From NCBI GenBank assembly GCA_012295275.1, contig CM022670.1, positions 29,465,938 to 29,529,937 on the forward strand: DNA of 64,000 nt, read 5' to 3'. Below, in pieces: positions 1-24,200 of the stretch. The notes below the pieces were generated by a model. The model saw nothing but the letters and a program-made list of their open reading frames with translations, ran no database searches and was not told the DNA's origin. Positions within the stretch are counted from its first letter, which is position 1, and every line of letters begins with the position of its first letter. The translations under genes were made by a program, and so were the position numbers. This DNA comes from Chrysomallon squamiferum (lineage: Eukaryota > Mollusca > Gastropoda > Neomphalida > Peltospiridae).

Positions 1-956
1 AGTCCAGAACTGCCTGACATCTCCTTCTCATGGCAGTAATGACATTACGAATTACACTTTGTGGAATGGTGGCCCACTCTATCTGTAGTAATAATGCCAA
101 CTGAGCACGATTCTGTGGCTGTGGTTGATGCGGCCTCAGTCGTCTATACAACTCTATAGGATTCAAATCCGGAGATTTACAGGACCTGAATGTTATTGTT
201 GTGTAGGTACGCTGTTGTGAGTCTGGCTGTATATGGTCTCGCATTGTCGTGTTGGAATACAGTATTACCATTATTCATAATTGGAACGACATGTGGCTGC
301 AAAATTTCATCTCGGTATCTCTGTGCCATTACGTTGCCTTGAATGTGAACCAGGTTGGTCCTGCCAGTGTATGAGGTTGCTGCCCACACCATCACACTAC
401 CACCACCAAATCTGACCGCTTCCTGTATGCAGTTTGCAGCAAAACGTTCGCCGCGATGTCTGTAAACTCGACATCTTTCATCAGCTCGACGAAGCAGAAA
501 TCGAGCCTCGTCACTAACCCATACAGTTCTCCATCATAACTGAGGCCAGACTCTGTGCAGCTGACACCATTGACGTCGTAGTCGACGATGTTGTTGAGTC
601 AAAACCACTCTTCTTACAGGCCATCTGGATCGAATACCTGCCTCGCGTAAACGATTGCGCACTGTCTGAGCCGATATTCTACGCAGACCTGGTATTGTGG
701 AAGCAGTAGAGGTAGCCGTGGTGGTTCTTTCCCGTAGATGAAGTACCCGTATGTAGCGGTCCTGGGCCCTGGCGGCTACAAGTGGTCTAACTGATCTGGG
801 ACGGTCACCTGTTGTTTGGTGTTGCTGGAACTGATACCACAATCTCAAGATGGTGCTTGGGGATACATGGAACAGTCGGGCTATGGCCGAGAAGGATTCG
901 CCAGCTTGTAAACGGCCGATGGCGTTGTTTCGTTGCGGTTCACACAGTCGTGACAT
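1..956 (-). pseudogene. Tc1-like transposase, frameshifted, cut by window edge
   Basis: Decayed DD34E-type transposase of the Tc1/mariner superfamily, read leftwards from an ATG at 956. The first ~140 residues (956-534) hold the paired helix-turn-helix region, including SAIARLFHVSPSTILRLW. That frame stops near 534. Shifting frame recovers VWVSDEARF, which carries the first catalytic Asp, at roughly 525-500. The central piece (395-177) contains QHDNARPYTA with the second Asp. It ends at a stop near 177-179, and another frame then gives KSPDLNPIE with the catalytic Glu. Homology runs to base 1, so only the last residues and the 3' terminal repeat lie outside. Two frameshifts make this copy inactive. 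An AT-rich TATA-like stretch lies upstream near 1016-1022. Confidence 0.9.
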
Positions 957-960
957 TTGT

Positions 961-1621
961 TTGACGTTGGGTCAGAACAAAAATAACGAACAGAAGTTTT
1001 AGAAAACCTTGCATTTTTATAACCCTCGTATTCAAGTTTCATGTACGCACGTGCTCATGCACTGGTAAAGTGGTTTGCATGCGGGGACGTTTTGGCTAAT
1101 AAACACACAAAAACAAAATGTCTAAACCTATCTATATCAGTCCTGTAGTTAACATAAAGAGTGAAAAATGTATAATATAACAAAAGTACTTGTAAAACAC
1201 TGCAGTTAAGCTACATCATTAACAATTCCGGCTGTCTGCAAAGAAGTAGCAACAGTTACGTTGAAAACCGATGAAAATATTATATTATAATTAATACTGT
1301 ACGTGTGAAAAATCTTGATCATAATTAATATAAGTAGTGTACATCCAAGAACTTCTAATATACAACATTCTTTTAAATTATATTTATTGAAATAATTAAT
1401 ACGTATCGACGTATATAAATAATTTCCTTCACCTTCAGAACCATCATAAAAGAAGCTTCATTACTAGCACATAATTTTACTCGTTTTATAATATTCTAGC
1501 TGTTAACCTCAAAAGTCTCATTTGTATTTTGTTGTTGTTGTTGTTGTTGTAAAAATGTTGTACTTTCTCAAAATAATAATCGTATATTTTGCTGAACAAA
1601 ACTGTAACAACAACAACAACA

Positions 1622-1665
<44 letters not shown>

Positions 1666-2666
1666 TGGTATACTGACAGATACATATTACTTCAAGAAAA
1701 AACAAGGTGATCGAAAGAAGGCGTTGATGTAAAAAAAAACAATGGAAACAAATGAAAAAAAAACACGCATTTATTAACAGCAGATTTAGCAGCACAAATA
1801 TTAACAAAGGAAATTAACACAATCTTAAAATCGAACATATGTATTACTATAACCTTGTACTTATACAATTAAAAACAAGTCTAAAAAAATATTAACCCTA
1901 ATAAAAGAAACAAACCGATATAATTATATATATTTTATTAAAATACATTTCTTTTTTCGTCTGATAATTAATAAATTAATTGTAAATAATAGTGCACAGT
2001 ATAAATGCAATGATCAGCTCGTAATAGTTTACAAAGGATAGAGACACTATACTGTAACTACACCATACAACTACATGTACTGTAACTACACCATACAACT
2101 ACATGTACTGTAACTACACCATAAAACTACATGTACTGTAACTACACCATACAACTACATGTACTGTAACTACACCATAAAACTACATGTACTGTAACTA
2201 CACCATACAACTCCATGTACTGTAACTACACCATACAACTACATGTACTGTACTATGTAGAGATTTACCGCAACCACCCTGACCACCGATTCACGTCATC
2301 ATGTAAAACTGTTAATTCACTAAAAGAAATTTATTTTGTTTATACACACATTTGTTTTGTCAAATATGCTAATATATGTCTTGTTTATGTGATGTTAGAT
2401 AATCGTACAAGTATAGTCAAGTTGTTTAATTACAAGAAACTTGGCAACGGATAGGTAACAAACGTATTTGAACCCATAGTAAAGATTTGGATATACACTG
2501 GAAGACAAAACGTCACATTTCTGTGACTGTCGGGTATCAGCATATTGTTTTTATCGGGTTAAAATTCATAAGACAGTACCTCTTGTTTTAAATGAAGTTC
2601 TAAATAATAATAATAATAATAATAATAATTTTTGTTATCATCATCATCTCCTTGTTCACTCTTTTT
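961..2666. other. Intergenic: left flank and 3' side of FRRS1-like copy 1
   Basis: No credible coding exon seen. Holds the leader of the Tc1-like element (to about 1110), a GTT tract (1530-1551) facing a CAA tract (1606-1622) that could pair as a hairpin, an (AAT)n run (about 1622-1663), the 28-bp minisatellite at 2051-2250, and a short AAT run (2605-2629). The minus-strand 3' UTR of the reductase-like gene should start just left of 2667. No AATAAA sits immediately after that stop. Confidence 0.6.
2051..2250. repeat. 28-bp tandem repeat, about 7 copies
   Basis: Seven near-identical 28-bp units, each starting ACTGTAACTACACCATA. They differ at a C/A position (CATACAAC versus CATAAAAC), which alternates in units 3 to 6, plus one extra substitution in unit 6. 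Near-perfect identity implies recent amplification. It lies roughly 420 bp beyond the stop codon of the minus-strand reductase-like gene. Confidence 0.9.
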
Positions 2667-14435
<11,769 letters not shown>

Positions 14436-14884
14436 ATTGATAGGTTTAAACACCTTCCTGCCTGAATCGGAAATACAAAAATAATAATTTAAAAAGTAAC
14501 TGATTTATACAGAAATGTAACACAAACGCTACAAGGGGTAAAGAAAAAAAATGTTTGTAATCTGTTAGATCTTAGTAATGTCGTAACAGTATTGAGCATA
14601 TGGCCGCAGGCGACATCACAAAACCTATAAAGTAATTTTAACTAAATCTTTTCTAAACTTTGAACAAATATTTGAAAGCCGAAAGACAGTTTTCGCATTC
14701 CGCAAGTAACGACTGTTGTTTGTTTTGGATTACGTGGCTCGTGTTTCAGTGTCCGCGACGTTGAAGACTAATGTCACTGAAATGTTTTCTCATTTTAGCA
14801 TTTCCAGTTTGAATTCATCAACGAAATTAATTTTAAAAAAAATAAACATTTCTGTCATATCATATGACAAAATAACAGAAAAAC

Positions 14885-14937
14885 AAAAACAACAACAACA
14901 ACAACAACAACAGTAATAAATAAATAAATAAAAACTT

Positions 14938-15021
<84 letters not shown>

Positions 15022-15030
15022 AATAAATAA
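14885..15030. repeat. (CAA)n, (AAT)n and AAAT repeats
   Basis: CAA repeats (about 14889-14911), AAAT repeats, a long (AAT)n (about 14941-15013), then AAAT again. Upstream of the first coding exon of copy 1. Open frames here are microsatellite artefacts. Confidence 0.95.
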
Positions 15031-15575
15031 CAAACAATTAAATAACAAATCTAAATTAATATTAATATTATATAATATTTTTGAAGAAAATGGGGTAACT
15101 GTCAATAAACAAAATAATGTTTCAGTTGACAGAAAATAAGCTAGAACATCACAAAATAAATGAAGACTCAGTTTATCTTAATAAAGGTACAAAATTTAAC
15201 AGATATTTGCATGTCTTATAAGTAAAAACACGTTTAGTTTGTATATCTCCAAAACCAACATTAATAAAAATAATAATTAAAAAAAAAATTAAATTAAAAA
15301 ATTAAATCTATAACAAACAAACAGACAAACAAAACAACTAAATACAAAACAAAATTAAAATTTTATTAATTTAGAATTTAAAATAAATGATAATACAAAA
15401 TAATCAAAATAAAATAGAAAAGTACATGACTTTCTCTAACCCTACCCCGCAAAAACGTTGAAAACAGATAAAAAGAGACCTGTGCTAACATAGAAATTAA
15501 GTGTTGATTATTTTCAAGTAAGGACTGTTACAAATTCAGAGCTTTCAGATGCATTAACATTTATTTTTATTTGTG

Positions 15576-15579
<4 letters not shown>

Positions 15580-15657
<78 letters not shown>
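15580..15657. repeat. (TC)n microsatellite
   Basis: Pure 78-bp TC tract in the 5' intron or flank of copy 1. Confidence 0.97.
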
Positions 15658-15661
<4 letters not shown>

Positions 15662-16439
15662 GTATATTTATGTTTGTGAATGTCTGTGTGAGTGAAAATA
15701 AATTATAACGCGGAAGTGCAAAAGCAAAAACCAAAACAACCTTGAACTATAAATAGAAACTATATTAAAGATCAGTCATTAATTAAACCTCCTTAAAAGT
15801 AATTCATCAAAATTAACAGACATGCTAAATTAATTATCATCATATACTGTTCAATGTCATACAAATTTAATTAGACTAAATGTAATTACGCAATTTAGCG
15901 CGATTCAAAGTGGGCGAACCTTACAGCTGCACATTTTCGTTTTACGTCAATCAGTAATTTTTATCTTATTTATTTATAATACACACGTTTTATTTTTCTG
16001 AAATTCCTGTCTGAACACAGATAAAACAATATTATTATTTTTTTTGTATTTAAGTATTTATTTAATTGTTTGTATATTTGCTTGTTTGTTTATATTATAA
16101 TCATCATGATACTCTTTGACACCGCCATTATTTTATTAATTAACTAATTAATTAAATTATTTATTCATTTGTGTCTTTCTTTTCTTTTCTTTCTTTATTC
16201 ATTATTATCATAATCATCGTCATCATCATTATAATTATCATTATTATTTTATTAATAAACGAATAACGGATTTTTTTTATTACTTCAAAGTATATTTTGC
16301 TTCTCGAGTGATAACTTCACTTTGTAAAAATGTCTACGGACAAACATTGTTTTAAATCTTCCTGTTTTACAAAGTGATCAGTTTGTGGAAAACTCGCAAC
16401 TATGAAGAGATTTTTAATAATCTAAAGAACTTCAAGCAA

Positions 16440-16790
16440 TAGTGTGTGTTTTATAATTATGTGTGTGGATGTATATATGTGTGGATGGATGTATGGATGG
16501 ATGGATGGATGGATATGAGTATGAGTGCATGGCAGTATATGCATGTATGTGTGTGTATACGTGACGGAGAAAGAAAGAAAAAGAGAGAAACACAGAGACA
16601 AAGAGAGAAAAACAGAGATAGAGAAGAGAGACAGAGAAACAGAAAGATAAAGAGAGACAGACAGACAGAAAGAGAAATAAAGAAAAAGAGAGAAACAGAG
16701 AGGCAGAGAGTGAAAAACAGAGACAGAGAGAGAAAGAGAGAGAGAAAGAAGTAGAGAAAAAAAAAGAAACAGAGAGAGAGTCATTGCTGG
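16440..16790. repeat. GGAT and purine-rich (GA/GAGAC) low-complexity block
   Basis: GGAT/TGGA tetranucleotides (16480-16515) followed by about 230 bp of almost pure purine on the plus strand, built from AGAGA, AGACAG and AGAAA units. A homopurine-homopyrimidine stretch this long could form triplex DNA. Apparent open frames on both strands are compositional. Confidence 0.9.
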
Positions 16791-18026
16791 ATACAACGTA
16801 TAAACACAAACATCTTTAGTACAATTATGAATCATTTTTTATTTTATTTTTTACTTTATATTAATGAGTAATAAAGAAAAATAAAGGGACAGAAAGCAAA
16901 TTAAAATCTGTAATGTGGGGTCAGTGGATTTTTTATTACATAATCCAGTTCATAATCACTGAGTTACTACACCAGCTCAAGGCAATTTTATAAACTCTTC
17001 GGTAAAATTCATTATAATTATGTTTGTATGATTCTTTACGAGAAATCTTTAAACAGAAAGTGTGTGCTAAATACAGATTTTCAGCGAAATGCACGTGATG
17101 ACTGCACAATAACATAGTATGCAATGAAGCATCACTTTTCTTAAGTTAATTCTGAATTTTAAACATATGAAAAGCTACCTTTATGTCATAATGAATATTC
17201 TCTTTTACTTCCTTCTGCATTAATCATACTTATTTGTCACACCCCATCGGGAAGTTATTAATTAGCACAGAAATGAGAGAAAAAAACAATTTTTAATATA
17301 CTTTATTAGTTTTAACCAATTTCTCACTTCCTTTAACATCAATGATGGTGATTAATAATAATAATCATCAATTACGTTTCCTTATGTTTTTTCTCTTTAC
17401 AACAAGTTACCCAAATTCTAAATAATAATAAGTAAGTACATAAAACACCTTCATAGATACACTGGTGAAAATGAGATATAAAGATATTATAACAAAGACT
17501 GTTGGCAAATATCAGTTGATAAGCAATTTTACAGAAAAAGAAATTATGTGCAGGATGAAGATTTCCAAGGATTGAAAAAAAAAAAAAAAATTGTAATTAG
17601 TTGCAGTAATAGTTAATAATAATAATAATATCAAAAACAACAACAACAATAAAAACACAGCAACAATTACAACTGCTGGAACTTCAATAATTACAACTAT
17701 TACGACCACGACTACCTTATTACTAATAATAACACCTGATCTTATTCCTGTTAATATTATGAATAAAGTGTACAGGTAATAAAATTCTAGTAATAACAAC
17801 AACAACAACAATAATAATAATATCAATAGTATAGTAGTAGCAGTAGAAAACAGTAGTTATGTAGCACAGTGGTGGTAGAAATAATAGTTGTTGTTGTAAT
17901 ATAGACAGTTATACCCCAAAATCGGCGATCAATACCAGTGGTGTTCCTGAGATATAAATATATATATAAAGTAGAAAGAAAGATTGATACAAAGAATAAC
18001 AAATAAAAAATCTTGAGAGTACTTAC

Positions 18027-18077
18027 CGAGAACAAAAAATGCCCACGCACAGTGTGAAGAACAAGGGATTTATAAAT
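18027..18077 (-). promoter_or_regulatory. Possible promoter and noncoding first exon of copy 1
   Basis: Minus-strand TATA-like ATTTATAAAT at 18077-18068 lies upstream of a strong donor (TTCTCG|GTAAGTAC, exon end 18027). The coding exon of copy 1 is preceded by an acceptor-like GATTCAG near 14464, so a noncoding exon is expected. If the TATA box is real, the exon would be only about 15-20 nt, so the box may be spurious and transcription may start farther upstream. Confidence 0.27.
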
Positions 18078-19279
18078 ACTGGCACTGCGACTTTTAATCA
18101 GTATTGTTATTACTCAGCATACGTACGTTACTTCCTTGTGTCCGTGGATGTGTTGTGTCACACGCCTCGACGTCTTCCAGAACGAGCCATGAGTCGGAAT
18201 ACGCTTCTGACTTAAATAGGCGGAGTCAGTCACGTCATGACGTTATGAACGTGCACCACGAGCCATCAATCAAGTCAATTCTAGGTCGAGAACTGTGCTA
18301 CATTCGTGTGAAACCAAAAACTAGATAATTATGATCGCAGATTCAACACCACTTTGTGCACTCTTTGGTCTGTTTCCCGTTCCTGTCAGTGCTTTTGTCT
18401 GGTTTATCAAAGACGGTCTCGTGTACTTTTTTGACAATAGGAAGTTGCATGTTTCTTTTTAAAAACTAATCGAAAATAAACAATAAATAAATAAAATATC
18501 CCGTTTCGCTATTCGCTAGCAGGTTTATGAAAGTCTTGATTAAAAATATTTTCATTACGCTAATATTTATAACTATTTTCACTTGTCAAACAAAAATAGC
18601 TGCTTACAAATTTTTATATATTAGTGTGTGTGTTTGTGTGAGTGTGCATGTTTGTTTTTGTTTTTGTGCGAGTGAGTGTATGTGTGTATGTTATGTTTGT
18701 ACGTGTGTATTTGTGTGGGTGTATAAGTTTGTTTTTGTGTAATATGTTTATCTGAGTGTGTGTCTGTTTGTCTGAGTGTGTCTGTATGTGCGTGGAAGTT
18801 TTTCTTATTTGTTTTTTTGGTTGTTTGTGTTTGTGTGTGTGTTCACTGATAGTACTGACGTATACTCCACGTTGTTTTTCGAAAATGTTAAATTTTTATA
18901 TAACGATATTAATTGTTCACGAAGATGAAAAATCCAAGTTAAAAATGCTTGCACATCATTGACGTTAGTTGATGTTTTTATAGGTTAGTGACGTAGTTCT
19001 TTGTTTTGCTGGTTGTGATAAGTTCTTTGTTTTTTATGTCTGTGACATATTGGTAACTCGTTCATGTTTAACACTAAAGTTGTCCTATAATTTAAACATT
19101 TCGTTATTGCTGATTATTTCATTCTTGAAAAATGATGATTATTGTGTAATCGGGCATAATGTTGATTGTTATTATTTGTTTTGTGTTGGTTTTTTTCCCA
19201 GAATATTTAAATTAATATATAAAATTTGTATTGAGTGATCCAAATTTATTTATTTGTAGTTTTAATAAATAGGTTCATA

Positions 19280-19676
19280 CTACCAGTGTAAGTGATATCA
19301 TGAGGTATATGATAGATAAAATTCAACATTAATATATATATATATATTATATAAAAGGAGTCAAATTTGAACTATAAAACTTTTTGATTTCTGAAAATTT
19401 TAAATATCCTCTACCAGCCTGCCACCAAAAAAGAATAATCGCCCTAGAAGCAAAACAAAAAACAAAATTAAGAATTTAAGTCCCATAATGTGATACAAAC
19501 CCGAATGGCTGCATAATAATGAATTTTTCATAAAGAAGATGAAATGCGAATATATATGAATGCAATTATCTATTTATATAAATTGACATAAGACAAAATG
19601 GCACGGTTGGTTAGATTTGTGACGCCCGTCTGTCCGTTTTGACGTTCATCCGTCATGATATCACTTACACTGGTAG
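19280..19676. mobile_element. MITE with perfect 24-bp terminal inverted repeats, TA target duplication
   Basis: The left end reads CTACCAGTGTAAGTGATATC followed by ATGA (19280-19303). The right end (19653-19676) is its exact reverse complement. Both ends are flanked by TA (19278-19279 and 19677-19678), and the match extends two more bases outward. The ~397-bp interior has no open frame of note. TIRs plus TA duplication indicate a nonautonomous Tc1/mariner-type element. Intact TIRs suggest a young insertion. Confidence 0.85.
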
Positions 19677-19959
19677 TATGACTGTTTCGCCTGAAGCTGT
19701 AACTCTTCTTAACTCGAACACACATTCAAGTTTCGTCTACAAGTGACCATTTTAGAAATGGCGGTTACAGGATTTCCGTACACAGTGTGGCGACTTTAAC
19801 TGACGGTAAATTTTGAATATTTAAAAGTATCTTTGTTTGAATTACCATTCTCCAATGACTATTTTGGTGAAAATTCTTATTATAGTAAAATTTGAAACAC
19901 TGACGAGGATGCATTTTTTAAATAATTAATGATTTTATAATAGTATTGTGTAAATATAA

Positions 19960-20400
19960 ATAACTATATATATATATATATATGTATGTATTTATATATC
20001 TGTATAAGTAGATATATATGCCTACATGTATGAATATGTAATTAATAATTTTAGTTGTTACTATTATTATTATTAGTAGTAGTATATTATTGTTGTTGTA
20101 TTGTTTTAATCAAAGGTGTGTATGTGTATATGGAAGGGTATGTGGTTGTATTAATCTATTTTTGTGTGTATATTTATATGTATGTATTTTGTGTGTATAT
20201 ATATATGTATATATCTGTGTGTGTGTGTGTGTACACATACACCATATATGTGCGTGTGTATATGTGTTTGATATACGTGTACGTGTTTGAGTATGTGTAT
20301 GACATATTTGATATACACATACACACACAGACACATAGATACATACATACATACATACATACATATATGTATAATTGTGTACATGTATGTGTGAGACACA
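19960..20400. repeat. Mixed TATG/TG/CATA microsatellite block
   Basis: TA, TATG, TTA and TG repeats run to about 20310, then CA and CATA repeats to about 20365. Repeats on the left are partly complementary to those on the right, so the block can fold on itself. Open frames on both strands here are repeat artefacts. Confidence 0.9.
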
Positions 20401-20931
20401 CATGCACAGATATGGACATTATTCTCCCAAGTCTTTTCTTTCCAAAATTACACGAAACTTACTCATGTACATAAATAAATGGTTTTCAAAATTTTTCTAA
20501 ATTTTCTTAAACAAGTGTTTATGTCAGCCGAATACCTATCCCATGACGTTAAAATATATTAGACTGAAAGATGTACTTAATTACTTTTCGCGAATTATTT
20601 TTATCACGAACCTCGGGTTACCTGCACAAATTACCGAGGGTGGGGTATTTTGTTGTATTGTTTATTCATTTTGTAACTAAACACACGAGGAAAACGTAAG
20701 ACATTCAAATGAATAATTTTTTGTATATAGTTTAATGCATTATTTGAAAAACGTTTTCTAGCAAATAAATAAAATAAAATAAAATAGATCTAAATAAATA
20801 ATTAACTAACTAATTAAATAAATAAATATTTAACAAAGAATCAAAGAAACAAATAAATGTTAGCATACAGATAAAAAGTTACTAAACTGGAATGTTATAA
20901 CGTATTAATTTGTTATTTGACTGTTTTGTAG

Positions 20932-21227
20932 ATGCACAGCGCACCTCGCACTGTGCTTGAGTTGCTGGTGCTGGCGTTGTTGCAGTTGAAACACTGTCAC
21001 GCTTACAGCACTGGAGCACCGGACACTGCCTGCAACACCATGTCACCTCACCACGGCTTTACTAAATCATCCACTGCGATATCTCCATTTGTAGTGCTTG
21101 TTGCCAAAAATTCATACGAACCAAATGAAAACATTAAAGGTAAGAATAAAATACACACACACCCACACACACACACACACACACATACACAAAACAATTA
21201 ATAGAAAAATGCTTTACTGCATGTTTA

Positions 21228-21263
<36 letters not shown>

Positions 21264-24200
21264 CTGTTTATAGGTTTCATCCTCCGGACAGAGAAGAAAA
21301 AAAAAGAAAGAATGAAAGAAAAAAAGATAAATTAAAAAAATCTATTTTTATTTATGTAAATATAATGCAAATAAAAAGTTAATTTTAGTCAAGTGTGTAA
21401 TTTATAACAAAGTATTTTTTATTTGTTACAGTAATGTTACGGGGACTCTGCAGTAACAAGTTTAAAGGTTTTCTCGTGGAAGCTAAGCCCGCCGATCCAC
21501 TGCAAAATACAAATGACAGAATTGGAACGTTCAATGAAATTCCAGAGACTAGATATGCGTGTGGTCACGTGCGTATTTTCCTTTTTTTTAACGTATATAT
21601 TTATTTATTTTATTAATGTTATTTATATCATACTAAATTTTATAAACTCGGCACTAGAGCCATGGTCTGAATTATCATACGTTGATCTTCTGTGGCATCA
21701 TCTTTGGTCTACTTTCCAATACAAGCCAGTTAATCTAATTTAGGCAGTGTTACAGTTAATTATGTTTCTACGACTGTGCAAAGGAAGATAACAGAAGGAG
21801 CCATTGCTACTGGTTGAAACAATTGGATTCAATTCTGATGGCAGTCGGTTTCAATCCTGAAGGCAGAAAAATGGTTATATGAAATTATTACGGATGCTTC
21901 AAAACCGATAATATTAATCCACAGTAAATAATATTAATATATTTGAAATGGTTGTTAATAATCATTTCATTACAATAATCATCGAGTGATTAATATGCTT
22001 CCAGGAAACAGGACTGACACATCTGAAGAACCACTCGAAGACGTCCATTCTGCTGACCTGGACAGCCCCAGCTAAACCTTCTGGTCACGTTGTTATAGTG
22101 TAATTTTATTTTCATTACAGAAATATGTTCATTTATATAAATGATGTATGAGCATCAGCTCATGTAAACAGTAACCCATCTTTTTGTTATATAATAGATA
22201 TGCATAGATTCCTTATATTAAAGATATATTTATAATCATAAGACGGTTATCATTTTATTAAATGTTCAAAATAATCTAAGAACAACGAAGCACTGTCGCC
22301 ACAGCTGTGAAGAAAATGCTAAAATTAACTGCTGATTTAATATTTAAATAATATTAATATATGCTAAGAGCCCTAATTATTTTAAAATAACAACATCATT
22401 GTCATACATGAAATAATTACAAAAAAAAAATGAAGAAGGAAACAATTTTAAAATGTTATTTATCATTTACATATTTCATAGCAGGAGCTTTTTTCAAATA
22501 AAATGACAAGATGATAAATTATTGATTGATATTTTGCTTTTAAGTACAGCTGTTACAGGAATGTTAAAATATTCTTTTACATTTTCTTATTTTATTTGTC
22601 AGAGCTACTTTCGTGAAAGGTTTCAGCACATTCTGGACAGCGGTCAGTTCTATTGCCATCACTGACCCGCAAGCCCCACCTTTGCGAATAAAAACATCGC
22701 TAATGACACCGTACATTAAACCATGCGCCGAAGATTTACCTCAGACTACAACATCACCTCCGCCAGCAAGATCCACACAGTTCAAAACAACGTTAAAGTC
22801 TGCACCAACATCAACCTCAACGACTACTTTATGGACAACTTCCAAATGGAAGCTGACGACAACAACGAAACGTCCAATGAGACATTCCGAGAACTTGACA
22901 GTATCAGCTGTATCAACAACAACCACACCCCCATCTCACCCACCTTTTACTGTGATACACGTAACAACGCCAAAACCTGTAAGCAGCTAAACAATATCTG
23001 TTGTCATTTATTTATTTATTTACATGACATAAATTAGCCAAATTATATTTTTGTGCTGGGGTGTTAAATAAAGAAAATTATTTATTTACTTAATATTACT
23101 GACGTACTAGTAGTAGCAGTAGTAGTTGAATCGATTCTTTTTATAAAGAAAAAAAAACTTCACTGATTTGCTCGTATTTGTTCTTTTTGTTTATTTCTGT
23201 TCTCTTTTCCTTTTTTCTTTCTTCTCTTCATTTTATTTTTATATTTTTTTAAATTATGACTCACGACTGGAATATATGTGTCGTTTATTTCTACATATAA
23301 TTCGACCATTTTCGTTCTTATTATTCTTGGTTTCGTAGATTGCTACATTCAGTCCTGAACCTAACTGTGGTCTTACCCACGGATGCTTCGTGGACTGTCA
23401 GAAAGAAAACTGTAAATTCGAGATTGCGTGGAAGGACGTGGGAGACAGGGTGTGGTTCCGTGTCAGAGCAGTCGCCATTTCTGACGTCCCCCATCAGTGG
23501 ATCGCTGTAGGGTTTTCCACCGACACTAAAATGGTGAATGTCCTGATTATTCTGCACTAAGTGTTTTTTCATTTGTAAATAAATAAAGAAACACATAAAG
23601 AAACACACAAACATACGAATACATACACAAACAAACAAGAAAGAATTATGAATTTTATTAGTCAGAAATCATTACTGAGAATAAAGTTGGATACGTTATT
23701 TTAAACGTTTTTCTGTTTCTAATGTGCGAAGTAATTTGTATTAACTCAGTGAATGACCAAACGTGTGATCACCTTGTACACCTCTCTACATGAATCATTT
23801 TTAATTATGAAAGGCATTTATGATTTCAGATTAAATTATTTTTATATCTTGTTCAGGTCCCAATACAGCTGGTTTTGTTACTTATTTACAAACTAATGTG
23901 GAATTATTTTGCTATTTGTGCAGGGTGACGACAGCGTTGTGGAATGTGTACATACAGACAACCGAATGATGACAATCAACGTTTCCTACAACAATCACAG
24001 GAAGAATACTAGATTTCAAACGGTTTTCAGATTACAGTATATATATTTAACACATGAAACACAAAAACATAAAAATTAAATACAGTTTATTCAATATGAT
24101 TACTGGGTTTTTGCCCGTTTCTTTCAGAATATTGGTTACGTTTATTGCTATTGTTGCTTTCTGGTATTGTATAATATATATTAAAAGATAAATAGTTCGT

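Larger units (their letters stand above)
18078..20931. other. Head-to-head spacer between reductase-like copies 1 and 2
   Basis: No coding exon recognised. The first ~350 bp (18080-18440) are less AT-rich than the rest and look promoter-like for the divergent pair. Rightwards come TG-rich repeats (18620-18840), the MITE at 19280-19676, and a TATG/TG block (about 19960-20400). An acceptor-like TTTTGTAG directly precedes the copy 2 ATG, so copy 2 probably has a noncoding first exon somewhere here. Confidence 0.5.

Noticed and set aside
16422-16835. Long open frames on both strands over the purine-rich block
   Set aside because: Leu/Ser/Phe and Arg/Glu/Lys repeats translate a low-complexity homopurine tract; there is no domain or splice context.
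20055-20474. 139-residue Val/Tyr/Cys-rich frame
   Set aside because: Translation of TG and TATG repeats; all frames of both strands are open there.
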